DNA of 64,000 bases from Fluviicola sp. (GTDB taxonomy: Bacteria; Bacteroidota; Bacteroidia; Flavobacteriales_D; Crocinitomicaceae). Shown here piece by piece: positions 50,716 through 59,238 of this stretch (within the stretch, counting starts at the first letter, position 1; every line of letters begins with the position of its first letter). Below the pieces are notes generated by a model. The model ran no database searches and was not told the DNA's origin. It saw only the letters and a program-made list of their open reading frames with translations. The translations under genes and the position numbers were made by a program. Location: contig NZ_JBCNJT010000001.1 in the NCBI RefSeq assembly GCF_039596395.1, positions 1,337,315 to 1,401,314 on the forward strand, given 5' to 3'.

Positions 50716-53175
50716 TTAATGCGCATTCACACGCTGCTTCTCGGAATCTGACGCGCCTGATTGGCGGGCATTCAATGCTTTTCCTTTGCTGAAACGGTAA
50801 GAGAAACTTATTGTCAGAACCCGGGTGTCCAGTTTACTCAGCCAGTTTGCTTTGGAATTGGCAATGTTGCGGATATCTCCTCCCGGCTGATTCGTGTAAA
50901 GCACGTCGGAGAGATTCAATTTCACAGAACCCTGGTCTTTCAGGATTTTGTATGCTAAACCAACACGCACCGAACCAACGGGAATTGTGAGGAACTGACC
51001 AGATAAAATGCGGGTTTGATAAGATCCGGCAATATCTGCAGAGAATTTCGGGGTGATCGTGAACCGGAAAGCAGGGCCAACATACCAATACCAGCGATTT
51101 TCCACCAACGGCTGATTGTAAATCGATGTGTTGTAACCGATATTCTGTAATTCCGAATAGTATTGCACATTCCACCATTTTGTGATGTTGAATTCACCGC
51201 TGACATTCAATCCATATGAGGTTTGATTGCCATAATTTCCCGGCCTGCTGTAGTAGATGTTGTTTACCTGTTCATTGGTCTCGTTGATGAGATTGTGAAC
51301 AAGGCTGTAATTCAGCGTTAAAGCAAAAACACTCTTATAAGCGTAAGTCAGGTCGAAATTATAGGAGAATGTCGGTTTCAAGTAAGGATTTCCTGCATAG
51401 TACGTATACGCATCCATCGGGTAGGTGAACGGGTTCATGTCCTGGTAATTCGGATAATCAATCCTTCTCCCGAATGACAAATTGAACTGGTGTTTTTTCA
51501 AACTGTCGGGAGAGTAGGAGAAATAAGCTGTTGGAAACAGACTGTTGTACATGCGTGTAAAACTGGAATCACTAACCAGGGCATTTCCCAATTGATGTCC
51601 GTTCATTTGGATGCTTTCAAAACGTAAGCCGAGTTGCATACCGAACTTTCCCCATTCCTGGCCATAATTGACGTAAGCTGCATTGTTGTTTTCCCTGTAA
51701 AGAAAGCGGTTGGAAAAAGTGTAATTCGGAGTGTGGTTTCCGTTTGCATCCACATCGTAGAAATCTGCCGTGTTGTCTGTGTTCACGAATGCAGTTTTGA
51801 TCCCTGCTTCCAGGCGGTTATTGTTTTTAAAAGGGTTGACATAATCTATTTTGGCTGTTTTAATGTCAATATCAGCAGGCAGGGAAGAATAGAGATTCAA
51901 TTGACTGAGAGGAGTTCCGTCTAAGGTTCGGACTTTATTATCCAAAGTTTGTTCCTGGCCGGATGTGTAGCGAATGTAATCCGCATTCACGGAAAGCTCT
52001 TTTCCGAGGCTGTCGATTTTCAGGGTGTAATTGACATTCGCGCTTCCGTTGTACCAGTTGTTCTCGGCCATGGTGTAAGCCGAAACGAGCGCGGAAACCG
52101 AGTTGTCAGCAGCCAAAATGGATGCCTGGCTATCGTGACTGGTTCTGGAAGGATTGTAAAACCCGGAGAATACAACGCCGATTGTGGATTTTTTACTGGC
52201 ATACCAATCCATCCCGATTTTAGCGGATCTTCCGCCGTGTTCCCGTTTGATGTAGGAATTTTGCAGGAAAGAAGAGCTTGGCTGATTATCGGAAGTGTAG
52301 TAATATCGGTTGATATCCAGGTCCTGGTAAGAATTATTCTGGCTCCATCCAAGTGTTGAAAACAGGTTGATCTTATTGACCCGGTAATTGAAATTAAAAC
52401 TGTTATTGGTGCGGTAATACCTTCCTTGTCCGTAACTGAGCGTAATCCCGCCGTTAAAACCTTTTTCTTTCAGCTTTTTCAGGATAATGTTGATGATTCC
52501 GGCATTTCCGGAAGCATCGTAGCGCGCCGGCGGATTGGTCATAATTTCAATGGAAGCCACCGAATTAGACGGAAGAGAACGCAGATATCCCGCTAGGTCT
52601 TCCTGTGACATGTAAGTCGGTTTGTTGTCGATAAATACCTGAACACCTGCTTTTCCTTTCAGGGAGATGTTTCCGTTGAAATCAACCGTAACTCCGGGTG
52701 CTTTTTCCAATAAATCAAGAACGGTTGTCCCGCTTGCACCAACCAATGCGTCAGGGTTGACAACTACACGGTCAATTTTCCGCTCGATGAATGGTTTTTT
52801 CACCGTGACTATCACATCATCGAGTTTTGTAACCGGGGCACTCACGGAAATCACCGGTAATTCAACGCGTGAAGTGATTGAATCCAGTTCAAATGGAGCA
52901 CTTACTACCTTTTGATAATCGATCTGGTCAATGATGATCATGAATGTTCCTGTTTTCGAAATCTCCAACTCAAAATTCCCCAACGAATCACTGATGGCTG
53001 CTTTCACCAGGGATGAATCACCGGCATGGCATAAACGCACAATCGGAGGTGATTGCGGATCGATACCAGTTATTTTTCCTGAAACGGTTACATTCTGAGC
53101 AGCAATGAACTGGAAAGACTGTAGGATCAGAAATAAAAAAAATAGGATACTTGGTTTAAATCGCGTATTGGTCAT
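50716..53175 (-). CDS. TonB-dependent-receptor-like outer membrane beta-barrel protein
   Basis: 819 residues from ATG 53175 (MTNTRFKPSILFFLF), with a signal peptide ending near FQFIAAQ; the frame further upstream lacks a signal. Residues about 24-105 are a carboxypeptidase-regulatory-like domain (VTVSGKITGIDPQSPPIVR). Residues about 130-240 are the plug (TVLDLLEKAPGVTVDFNGNI, GKAGVQVFIDNKP, YLRSLPSNSVASIEIM). The rest is barrel with alternating aromatic strands, ending in a C-terminal strand (LTISFSYRFSKGKAL). The family (outer membrane beta-barrel family protein, without a SusD partner) usually imports or exports unknown ligands. The AraC gene upstream may control it. Confidence 0.88.
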   Translation of the reverse strand: MTNTRFKPSILFFLFLILQSFQFIAAQNVTVSGKITGIDPQSPPIVRLCHAGDSSLVKAAISDSLGNFELEISKTGTFMIIIDQIDYQKVVSAPFELDSITSRVELPVISVSAPVTKLDDVIVTVKKPFIERKIDRVVVNPDALVGASGTTVLDLLEKAPGVTVDFNGNISLKGKAGVQVFIDNKPTYMSQEDLAGYLRSLPSNSVASIEIMTNPPARYDASGNAGIINIILKKLKEKGFNGGITLSYGQGRYYRTNNSFNFNYRVNKINLFSTLGWSQNNSYQDLDINRYYYTSDNQPSSSFLQNSYIKREHGGRSAKIGMDWYASKKSTIGVVFSGFYNPSRTSHDSQASILAADNSVSALVSAYTMAENNWYNGSANVNYTLKIDSLGKELSVNADYIRYTSGQEQTLDNKVRTLDGTPLSQLNLYSSLPADIDIKTAKIDYVNPFKNNNRLEAGIKTAFVNTDNTADFYDVDANGNHTPNYTFSNRFLYRENNNAAYVNYGQEWGKFGMQLGLRFESIQMNGHQLGNALVSDSSFTRMYNSLFPTAYFSYSPDSLKKHQFNLSFGRRIDYPNYQDMNPFTYPMDAYTYYAGNPYLKPTFSYNFDLTYAYKSVFALTLNYSLVHNLINETNEQVNNIYYSRPGNYGNQTSYGLNVSGEFNITKWWNVQYYSELQNIGYNTSIYNQPLVENRWYWYVGPAFRFTITPKFSADIAGSYQTRILSGQFLTIPVGSVRVGLAYKILKDQGSVKLNLSDVLYTNQPGGDIRNIANSKANWLSKLDTRVLTISFSYRFSKGKALNARQSGASDSEKQRVNAH

Positions 53176-53281
53176 AGGGTTTGGGAATAGAACTGTGTCA
53201 CAAAGATGTTCTATTTCGTGAAAAGTTGCGTGTAAAAAAGTGCTAATTGGTGTAAAGGAGTTTATTCCGTGTTGAACGGTA

Positions 53282-54190
53282 TCAGGGCGTGTTGGAACTG
53301 TAAATTGTTGGTGAAACCCCGAAGTGTTTTTTGAACATTTTACTGAAGGAATGAATATCCGCAAAACCGGTTGTGATTGCAATATCCGAAACCGAATAGT
53401 CTTTTTTCAATAAGAGTGCAGCCTTGTTTAACCTGTTGGAAAGAATGTACTGGTAAGGTGTCAGTCCCGTCATTTGTTTGAATAAACGGAAGAAATGGTA
53501 CTCCGACATCCCTGCCATGCGCGCAATGGATTCGATAGATAGGGTTTCCGCAAAGTTTGAATCCATGAACTCTTTTCCCCGGAGAACGCGCCTGCACAAA
53601 TCCCGTTGCGTTGCTGTTTTTACCGTTTTGATCGATTGAAGCTGTTTGAAAACCCGGACCTGGTCGCTTACCAGCGATTCTGCAAGTTGGAAGAAGAATT
53701 CCTGGTTAACCTGTTCATTGGAAAAGGAATGATTGGTTACCTGTTCGCTGATTTGCTGCAGTTTTTGTCCCAATTGCGTGTGGGAAGCCCGGTATTGATT
53801 CTCCAGGAAATCTTCGGTGTAGAAAAACTTCGCAAGATCGGGATCTGAAACAGCTGTGTCGGGTACCTGTAGCGTTGAAACAACCTCCGTGATCAGGTCA
53901 TTGGAAATATTCAAACACATTCCTTTGACGGGGCGATTGCTGTCGATGACTACTTTTCCTTCTTTCTGGCCGTTCATCAGGAGATACGAGCCGGAATTAA
54001 CCGTATACGAATGATTGTTAATGGTATAGCGCTCAATTCCGTCGCGCACAAATTTGATGGCAAAACAATGCGAAACCATCGAATGCTCAAAATCGGTTAA
54101 GGATGACAGGTTGAAGACATTTCCGGTATTACCGACGCGAACGATCATCTGGCCGTTTTTGTAGAGCGAAGGGTTGTCGTAATGTGTCAT
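53282..54190 (-). CDS. AraC family transcriptional regulator
   Basis: 302 residues. The C-terminal 100 residues hold both helix-turn-helix units: LSIESIARMAGMSEYHFFRLF and YSVSDIAITTGFADIHSFSKMF, followed by KKHFGVSPTIYS. The N-terminal part (1-195) is a cupin-like effector domain that I cannot assign. It reads toward the receptor gene (106 bp apart), so it is a candidate activator of it. The next 545 bp upstream hold only repeats. Confidence 0.92.
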   Translation of the reverse strand: MTHYDNPSLYKNGQMIVRVGNTGNVFNLSSLTDFEHSMVSHCFAIKFVRDGIERYTINNHSYTVNSGSYLLMNGQKEGKVVIDSNRPVKGMCLNISNDLITEVVSTLQVPDTAVSDPDLAKFFYTEDFLENQYRASHTQLGQKLQQISEQVTNHSFSNEQVNQEFFFQLAESLVSDQVRVFKQLQSIKTVKTATQRDLCRRVLRGKEFMDSNFAETLSIESIARMAGMSEYHFFRLFKQMTGLTPYQYILSNRLNKAALLLKKDYSVSDIAITTGFADIHSFSKMFKKHFGVSPTIYSSNTP

Positions 54191-54310
54191 TGCATAGTAA
54201 TAATCGGATTACCAATGTATTCAAAATCGCAGGACCGGGAAACAGAATCAGGCGGTTATTTCCTGAAGTGTAGGAATAAGCGAACGAAAGGTGCAGAATA
54301 GGAATTTAAC

Positions 54311-54546
54311 GACTTAGGACACATTCGAATACATAGTTTTTGTCATTTTGATACGAAGGGTGATTGAAGTTGGATGTTTTCAAGGTGGAGATTTGTAGTT
54401 TCGCTCTGCTCGCGGGTTTTGAACCACATAGGACACAATAGAACACATAGTTTTTTTCCATTTTGACACGAAAGGTGATTGAAGTTAGATGTTTTCAAGG
54501 TGGAGATTTATAGTTTCGCTCTGCTCGCGGGTTTTGAACACATAGG
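54311..54546. repeat. Two tandem 114-bp repeats
   Basis: Copy 1 (54331-54432) and copy 2 (54445-54546) are offset by 114 bp. Each runs from ACATAGTTTTT through GATTGAAGTT, TTTTCAAGGTGGAGATTT and GTTTCGCTCTGCTCGCGGG to CACATAGG. The 20 bp before each copy also match. A diverged single copy is at 29604-29671. The rest of 54191-54735 (before and after) shows no gene or RNA. Confidence 0.85.
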
Positions 54547-54679
54547 TTATTTCCCTAGACCCCGAACGGTCGAGACATGCGAGGACAGAAGAATAGATAT
54601 TAAACGTAGAAGGAATGGAATAAACTTGGATATTAAGATATTTCTTGTTGTTCGTTAATTATCCTATGCGATTATAATC

Positions 54680-54712
54680 AAAAAAAATCCCCTCGCCGCT
54701 AGACGAGAGGAT
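54680..54712 (-). terminator. Intrinsic terminator of the HU gene
   Basis: On the minus strand ATCCTCTCG and CGAGGGGAT pair with one mismatch around an eight-base loop, followed by seven T. 24 bp past the HU stop. Confidence 0.7.
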
Positions 54713-54735
54713 CTTTTCTCTAAAGAATATCGTTC

Positions 54736-55008
54736 TTAGTTAACTGCTGAAGATAACTCAGCCCCAGCTTTGAAACGTGCTACGTTTTTTGCTGCGATTT
54801 TGATTTCTTTCCCTGTTTGTGGGTTACGACCAGTTCTAGCTTCACGCTTAGAAACTGAGAAAGAACCGAATCCTACTAAAGAAATACGTTCTCCTTTTTT
54901 CAATGCTCCAATTGTAGCACTTACAAATGCATCCAATGCTTTTTTAGCATCAGCCTTAGACAATCCTGCTTCAGAAGCAATCGCATCAATTAATTCTGCT
55001 TTGTTCAT
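54736..55008 (-). CDS. hup: DNA-binding protein HU
   Basis: 90 residues, full length: helices MNKAELIDAIASEAGLSKAD and AKKALDAFVSATIGALKKGE, then GERISLVGFGSFSVSKREAR, the DNA-bending arm TGRNPQTGKEIKIAAKNVARF with the family Pro, and the C-terminal helix. It bends DNA and structures the nucleoid. Its promoter (55049-55078) and terminator (54680-54712) are both clear. Confidence 0.97.
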   Translation of the reverse strand: MNKAELIDAIASEAGLSKADAKKALDAFVSATIGALKKGERISLVGFGSFSVSKREARTGRNPQTGKEIKIAAKNVARFKAGAELSSAVN

Positions 55009-55048
55009 AGTTTGGTTTTTTTTGAATGATTTCTAATAATTAACACAA

Positions 55049-55078
55049 CAAAAATATATGAATATGCTTCTCTACCAA
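55049..55078 (-). promoter_or_regulatory. Promoter of the HU gene
   Basis: On the minus strand TTG (55076-55078) and TATTTTTG (55049-55056) are separated by 19 bases, the best match to the Bacteroidota consensus in the window. The box ends 40 bp before the HU ATG. Confidence 0.75.
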
Positions 55079-55101
55079 GGCTAAACACTAAAAAGCGCCG
55101 A

Positions 55102-55133
55102 TTTTGTTGATAAATAAACGCATTTGTTGATAA
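55102..55133. repeat. 20-bp-spaced direct repeat upstream of the HU promoter
   Basis: TTTGTTGATAA occurs at 55103-55113 and 55123-55133, a helical-turn multiple (20 bp) apart, 25-55 bp upstream of the -33 TTG. It suggests two binding sites on the same face of the DNA. Confidence 0.4.
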
Positions 55134-55187
55134 GCACCCCTGTTTTTAGGGGTTTTCCGACCAATTTGGGCTTTTGTTCGATGAAAT

Positions 55188-56141
55188 TTAGTTGGAACTA
55201 ATTGTCCAATCGGCCGCATGATTCCCCACCAGCCACTCTTTTGCGGTCATTTTTTTCTTTCCTTCCACCTGGAATTCCAAAATTTCGAGTTGCTTTCCGT
55301 TCGTGTCGACAAACAATTGGGTTTTGGTAGCCGATAAATCCACCGAGCCTGTTCCTTTCTGATCCGTAAGGCCTGTTTTGAAAATCTTTACGTTCTTGAT
55401 TTCTCCTTTTGAATTTTTCCAGCTTGTCCATGCTGCAGGATACGGATTCAATCCGCGGACCAGATTATGGATCGTTTCCGGCTTGGCTTGCCAGTCGATT
55501 TGGGTATTCTCCTTGAATAATTTCGGGGCAGGACGCATTGAAGTCCCCAATTGGGATTGCGGGATCGGGTTGACTTCGTTATTTGCAATGCGGTTCAAGG
55601 TGTCCACAACCAATTCTCCTCCGGTAATAATCATGCGGTCATGCAGTTCTCCTGCGCTTTCGTTTTCAGAGATCGCCATTTCTGTCTGACCGATTACATT
55701 CCCGGTATCAATCGCTTCATCAATAAAGAAAGTGCTGACCCCAGTTTTGGTGTCTCCGTTGATGATAGCCCAGTTAATTGGTGCGGCACCGCGATAATCG
55801 GGCAGGAGGGAAGCGTGCAGGTTGAATGTTCCGTATTTGGGCATTTTCCAGACTTCTGTGGGAAGCATCCGGAATGCAACAACGACAAAAACATCTGCTT
55901 TCAGTGCTTCCAATTGCGCTAAAAACTCCGGATCTTTCAATTTCAAGGGCTGAAGTACGGGGATCTGGTTTTCAAGGGCAAATTGTTTGACCGGGCTCTC
56001 GTGCATCAATTGTCCGCGCCCTGCAGGTTTGTCTGCAACGGTAACAATTCCTGCCAGGTTCATTCCTGAAGCTTTGATCGCTTCCAGGATTCCAACTGAA
56101 AAATGGGGAGTCCCCATGAAAACAATGCGTAAATTATTCAT
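55188..56141 (-). CDS. fmt: Methionyl-tRNA formyltransferase
   Basis: 317 residues. N-terminal formyltransferase domain: RIVFMGTPHFSVGILE (5-20), the hairpin DKPAGRGQ, the catalytic Asn/His block FNLHASLLPDYRGAAPI (106-122) and Asp in DEAIDTGN (141-148). The C-terminal OB-like domain starts near residue 205. It formylates initiator Met-tRNA. Its start overlaps the MATE gene stop by 8 bp, so the two are likely co-transcribed. Confidence 0.97.
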   Translation of the reverse strand: MNNLRIVFMGTPHFSVGILEAIKASGMNLAGIVTVADKPAGRGQLMHESPVKQFALENQIPVLQPLKLKDPEFLAQLEALKADVFVVVAFRMLPTEVWKMPKYGTFNLHASLLPDYRGAAPINWAIINGDTKTGVSTFFIDEAIDTGNVIGQTEMAISENESAGELHDRMIITGGELVVDTLNRIANNEVNPIPQSQLGTSMRPAPKLFKENTQIDWQAKPETIHNLVRGLNPYPAAWTSWKNSKGEIKNVKIFKTGLTDQKGTGSVDLSATKTQLFVDTNGKQLEILEFQVEGKKKMTAKEWLVGNHAADWTISSN

Positions 56142-57471
56142 AAGCTATTTCTTTCTCTGTCCGATTGACCCATTTCAAATATAGAAAGGAAGCAGATCCC
56201 ATCGTGATAAAATAAACGTATTCAACCAGCCAAACCCATTGCACGGGCCAATTCCAGACCTTAATAAACAGGTAAGCTGAAATGATGTACAAACTGGTAG
56301 CTAAACATTCGATTAAAAAATTAATACGCGTTTTCCCGATTCCACTGATGGTTTGGAAATAAACGCTTCCCACTCCATAGATTAAAATAGAACCACTTAC
56401 AACGCGTAGGATTTGTGCGCTTTTAGCCACGTGTTCTGTGTGATCCGAAACCAAACGGATCAATGCTTCCGGGTAAAGGAGTGATCCGTGGAAAGTCAGC
56501 ACCAGGAATGAAATGGTAAGGAATTGCATTCTGCGCTGAATAACCGGGATCCGGTTGAATTCTTTTGCTCCGAAATATTGTGCGATATAAGTTTTGGTTG
56601 CTGCGGCAAATCCCCAGATCGGGATAAATGCCAGGAAATAAACGTAGCGAATGTTCAGGGAAACTGTCAGGTTGTCGCCACCCATTTGTTCGATCCAGAT
56701 AAAGAAAATGGTCCAGATGGAAAGTGCTACCATTCCCTGGAACAATAAAGGAACTCCGATCTTCAGGTTTTCTTTCAACTGGAATTTAGTGATGAAATTC
56801 TCTTTCCAGATGGGGTAGAGCATACGCAACTTTCCGCCGAGCAACGTGGCCAGCAGGAATAACATCGCTAAAAACTCAGCGCTGGTAGATGCAATTGCTG
56901 CTCCCTCCAGTCCCAAACGCGGAAACGGCCCGATCCCGAATACCAGTAAATAATCCAATACGATATTCGACAGTGCGGCAATTAAAGAAGCAATCAGGAC
57001 CAGTGTTGTTTTCCCGACCGCTAAATAAGAAGACTGGATCGTGAGGGTAATCGTAGCTGCCCAGAAAGAATAACTCCGGATCTCCAAAAAGGATTGTTCC
57101 GCTTGAGCCAGTTCATTATTGGTAACCAGGTAGCTCATCAATGCGGGCATGCAGAATTGGACCAGTATCGTCAAAACAATCGCTGCAAGGAAAAGGATCA
57201 CAAAATTCGACTGGAAAACAGCGGCAAATCCTCTGTCATTCTTTTCCCCGACTTTTTGAGCCATGGCAATTTGAGCCCCGTCGCCCAATCCCAGGAAAAC
57301 CATGTACATGGTAATGTACCACAATCCGGCACTTCCGGAGGCATCATAGGCCAGTTTACTGAAACGGCTCAGGAAAGCGGCGTCAGTAATGGAAATGACG
57401 GATTGAATGAATCCGCTGAGCATCATTGGAAGAGCAACTGTGAGAATGCTCCTGTAGCGTATATCCAGCAT
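56134..57471 (-). CDS. MATE family efflux transporter
   Basis: 445 residues, about 12 membrane helices in two halves. Family blocks are present: LPMMLSGFIQSVISITDAAFLSR (near 14-36) and GDGAQIAMAQKVGEKND (58-74) in the first half, IPIWGFAAATKTYIAQYFGAKE (near 272-293) in the second. MATE carriers exchange cations for drugs or organic substrates; the substrate is not evident. It overlaps the RlmI-like gene by one base (TAATG) and fmt by 8 bp. Confidence 0.92.
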   Translation of the reverse strand: MLDIRYRSILTVALPMMLSGFIQSVISITDAAFLSRFSKLAYDASGSAGLWYITMYMVFLGLGDGAQIAMAQKVGEKNDRGFAAVFQSNFVILFLAAIVLTILVQFCMPALMSYLVTNNELAQAEQSFLEIRSYSFWAATITLTIQSSYLAVGKTTLVLIASLIAALSNIVLDYLLVFGIGPFPRLGLEGAAIASTSAEFLAMLFLLATLLGGKLRMLYPIWKENFITKFQLKENLKIGVPLLFQGMVALSIWTIFFIWIEQMGGDNLTVSLNIRYVYFLAFIPIWGFAAATKTYIAQYFGAKEFNRIPVIQRRMQFLTISFLVLTFHGSLLYPEALIRLVSDHTEHVAKSAQILRVVSGSILIYGVGSVYFQTISGIGKTRINFLIECLATSLYIISAYLFIKVWNWPVQWVWLVEYVYFITMGSASFLYLKWVNRTEKEIAYE

Positions 57472-58640
57472 TAAATGATCTGTAAAAGCAGTCCTTTTAA
57501 ATATTCTCCTTCCGGGTGAAAAGCATTAATCGGATGATCTGCCGGTTGGTGCAATTGCTCCAGGATCTTAACGGTTCTTCCGGATTCAATTGCCGCGGCA
57601 ATGATCGTATTGGTAAATAATTGTTTGTCAACAACCTGCGAACAACTGTAAGTCATCAGCAATCCTCCCGGACGAATGTGCTGAATGGCCATTGCGTTCA
57701 AACGTTTGTACCCCTGAACGGCTTGGTGTCTTTTATCACGGTGTTTCGCAAAAGCAGGCGGATCCAAAATGATAATGTCATATTCTTCGCCGGTTTCCCG
57801 GATAAAGTTCATCGCATCGGCCACAATGGATTGATGGTTTTTGAATCCGTTCAGTTCCACGTTCGCATCCGTCAGTTCGATCGCTTTCTTAGAGCTGTCC
57901 AGCGAGTGAACTTCTTTTGCGCCTTGTTTTAAAGCCGCCAGACTGAATCCTCCGGAATAGCAAAATGTATTCAGGATTTTTGACCCTTCGGCATATTTTG
58001 CAAGCAATGCACGGTTTTCACGCTGATCGATAAAGAAACCTGTTTTCTGGCCTGTGATCCAATCCAATTGATATTTCACCCCGTTTTCCAAAGCTACGTG
58101 CGGCGTTTCGCAAGTGCCGTGCAAATAACCGTCTTCTACCGGAATTCTTCCCGGCAGCGTTTCTTTCGACTTGTTGTAAATAGCTTTCAGGTCTTTTCCC
58201 AAAGCGTGAATCAATGCGTTTTTGATCAGGTCGATCTGGAGATACATTCCCAAACTGTGACATTGAATAACCGCTACTCCGCCGTAATAATCAATCACCA
58301 ATCCCGGCAATTCGTCTCCTTCGCCATGAACCAGCCTGCAGATCGAATTATCTTCCCGGAACAGGTGCAGTTTTTTGCGCAGTTCAACGGCATCTGAAAT
58401 GCGTTTATTGAAAAAATCCTGATCGATCAGTTCCTGGTTGAAAGTCAGAATACGCACTGCAATGGATCCGTGCTGAAAATGTCCTTTTGCAATTTCATTG
58501 TTCCGTGAGTCCAAAACCACAACCACTTCACCATCCTCTATGGATTTCGGCATCTCTTTTAAAGCACCTGAAAAGATCCACGGATGTCTTCTTTCCATTG
58601 ATTGCGTTTTGTGGGGAAGTAATTGAACACTGGAGTACAT
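57471..58640 (-). CDS. rlmI: RlmI-like 23S rRNA (cytosine-5)-methyltransferase
   Basis: 389 residues from ATG 58640 (MYSSVQLL); the upstream ATG at 58658 adds only six residues. N-terminal PUA domain (HPWIFSGALKEMPKS), then a methyltransferase with SAM loop LNTFCYSGGFSLAALKQGAKE (roughly 215-235), acidic VHSLDSSKKAI, and the catalytic DPPAFAKHRDKRHQ with later SCSQ carrying the cysteine. Family: RlmI/RlmK, which modifies C1962 of 23S rRNA; the exact target is inferred. Confidence 0.92.
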   Translation of the reverse strand: MYSSVQLLPHKTQSMERRHPWIFSGALKEMPKSIEDGEVVVVLDSRNNEIAKGHFQHGSIAVRILTFNQELIDQDFFNKRISDAVELRKKLHLFREDNSICRLVHGEGDELPGLVIDYYGGVAVIQCHSLGMYLQIDLIKNALIHALGKDLKAIYNKSKETLPGRIPVEDGYLHGTCETPHVALENGVKYQLDWITGQKTGFFIDQRENRALLAKYAEGSKILNTFCYSGGFSLAALKQGAKEVHSLDSSKKAIELTDANVELNGFKNHQSIVADAMNFIRETGEEYDIIILDPPAFAKHRDKRHQAVQGYKRLNAMAIQHIRPGGLLMTYSCSQVVDKQLFTNTIIAAAIESGRTVKILEQLHQPADHPINAFHPEGEYLKGLLLQII

Positions 58641-58677
58641 AAACTGAATTTTGCGCAAAGATAGCTTATTAATTACG

Positions 58678-58702
58678 AATGACGAATTCCAAATGACGAA
58701 TT
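58678..58702. repeat. Short direct repeat AATGACGAATT
   Basis: Two perfect copies at 58678-58688 and 58692-58702. It lies in the 178-bp gap between rlmI and the next gene, upstream of that gene's promoter, and has no evident function. Confidence 0.5.
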
Positions 58703-58788
58703 GAAAGCTTGACAGTTTTTAGTAAGTCCATCGTTAAAAACAGATCAAAACCTTTTCAATGATAGCATTCTACATTTTCAATTATCCC

Positions 58789-58796
58789 TATCTTTG
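58789..58796 (+). promoter_or_regulatory. TAnnTTTG promoter element
   Basis: TATCTTTG ends 22 bases before the ATG at 58819. No TTG at standard spacing. The leader would be about 18 nt. Confidence 0.45.
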
Positions 58797-58818
58797 TGTT
58801 GGACCTCAAAAAAGAAAA

Positions 58819-59238
58819 ATGTCTTATTCAATTCAAGTATTTCTAAAAAACAATTCTTTTTCAGAAGAATATGCCCAGGAAAAGCATGAAGGAAAGGATT
58901 CTCCTGAAAATATCCGTTACGAGTGGGAAGATGAATTCCGCTTGACCGATGCATCGGATGTGTTGGAAATTGTTCGTGACCAGCCTTTTGTTCTGGCAGG
59001 AGAAATCGGTGAAGGAAAGGCTTTCCATTACGAGATCCACGATGTGATCCAGTTTATTTTCCACGGGGAAAACGGTCCTACGGCTATTGTGTTTTCAGAG
59101 AAATGCCTGGATGAATACATCATTGACCACGATCATCAAAAACTGAAAGTTTACCTGAACGATGATGAAGTGGTGGAAAACCCGGTTCCGGGAGTTTATA
59201 TCGTTTTAAGTGCATTTCCCAAGGAATTACGGAATTAA
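58819..59238 (+). CDS. Protein of unknown function co-transcribed with an ABC ATPase
   Basis: 139 residues from ATG 58819 (MSYSIQVF); a longer frame from 58759 would cross the promoter box. The N-terminal third is acidic and polar (EEYAQEKHEGKDSPENI), the rest looks alpha/beta with LEIVRDQPFVLAGEIGEG and YLNDDEVVENPVPGVYIVL. No membrane segment or signal peptide. I do not recognise the family. Its stop overlaps the ATPase ATG by one base (TAATG), so it is translationally coupled and may be an accessory subunit. Confidence 0.65.
   Translation: MSYSIQVFLKNNSFSEEYAQEKHEGKDSPENIRYEWEDEFRLTDASDVLEIVRDQPFVLAGEIGEGKAFHYEIHDVIQFIFHGENGPTAIVFSEKCLDEYIIDHDHQKLKVYLNDDEVVENPVPGVYIVLSAFPKELRN

Noticed and set aside
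55136-55153. ACCCCT/AGGGGT hairpin after fmt as terminator
   Set aside because: The T-run is on the plus strand, which has no gene to terminate here; weak six-base stem.
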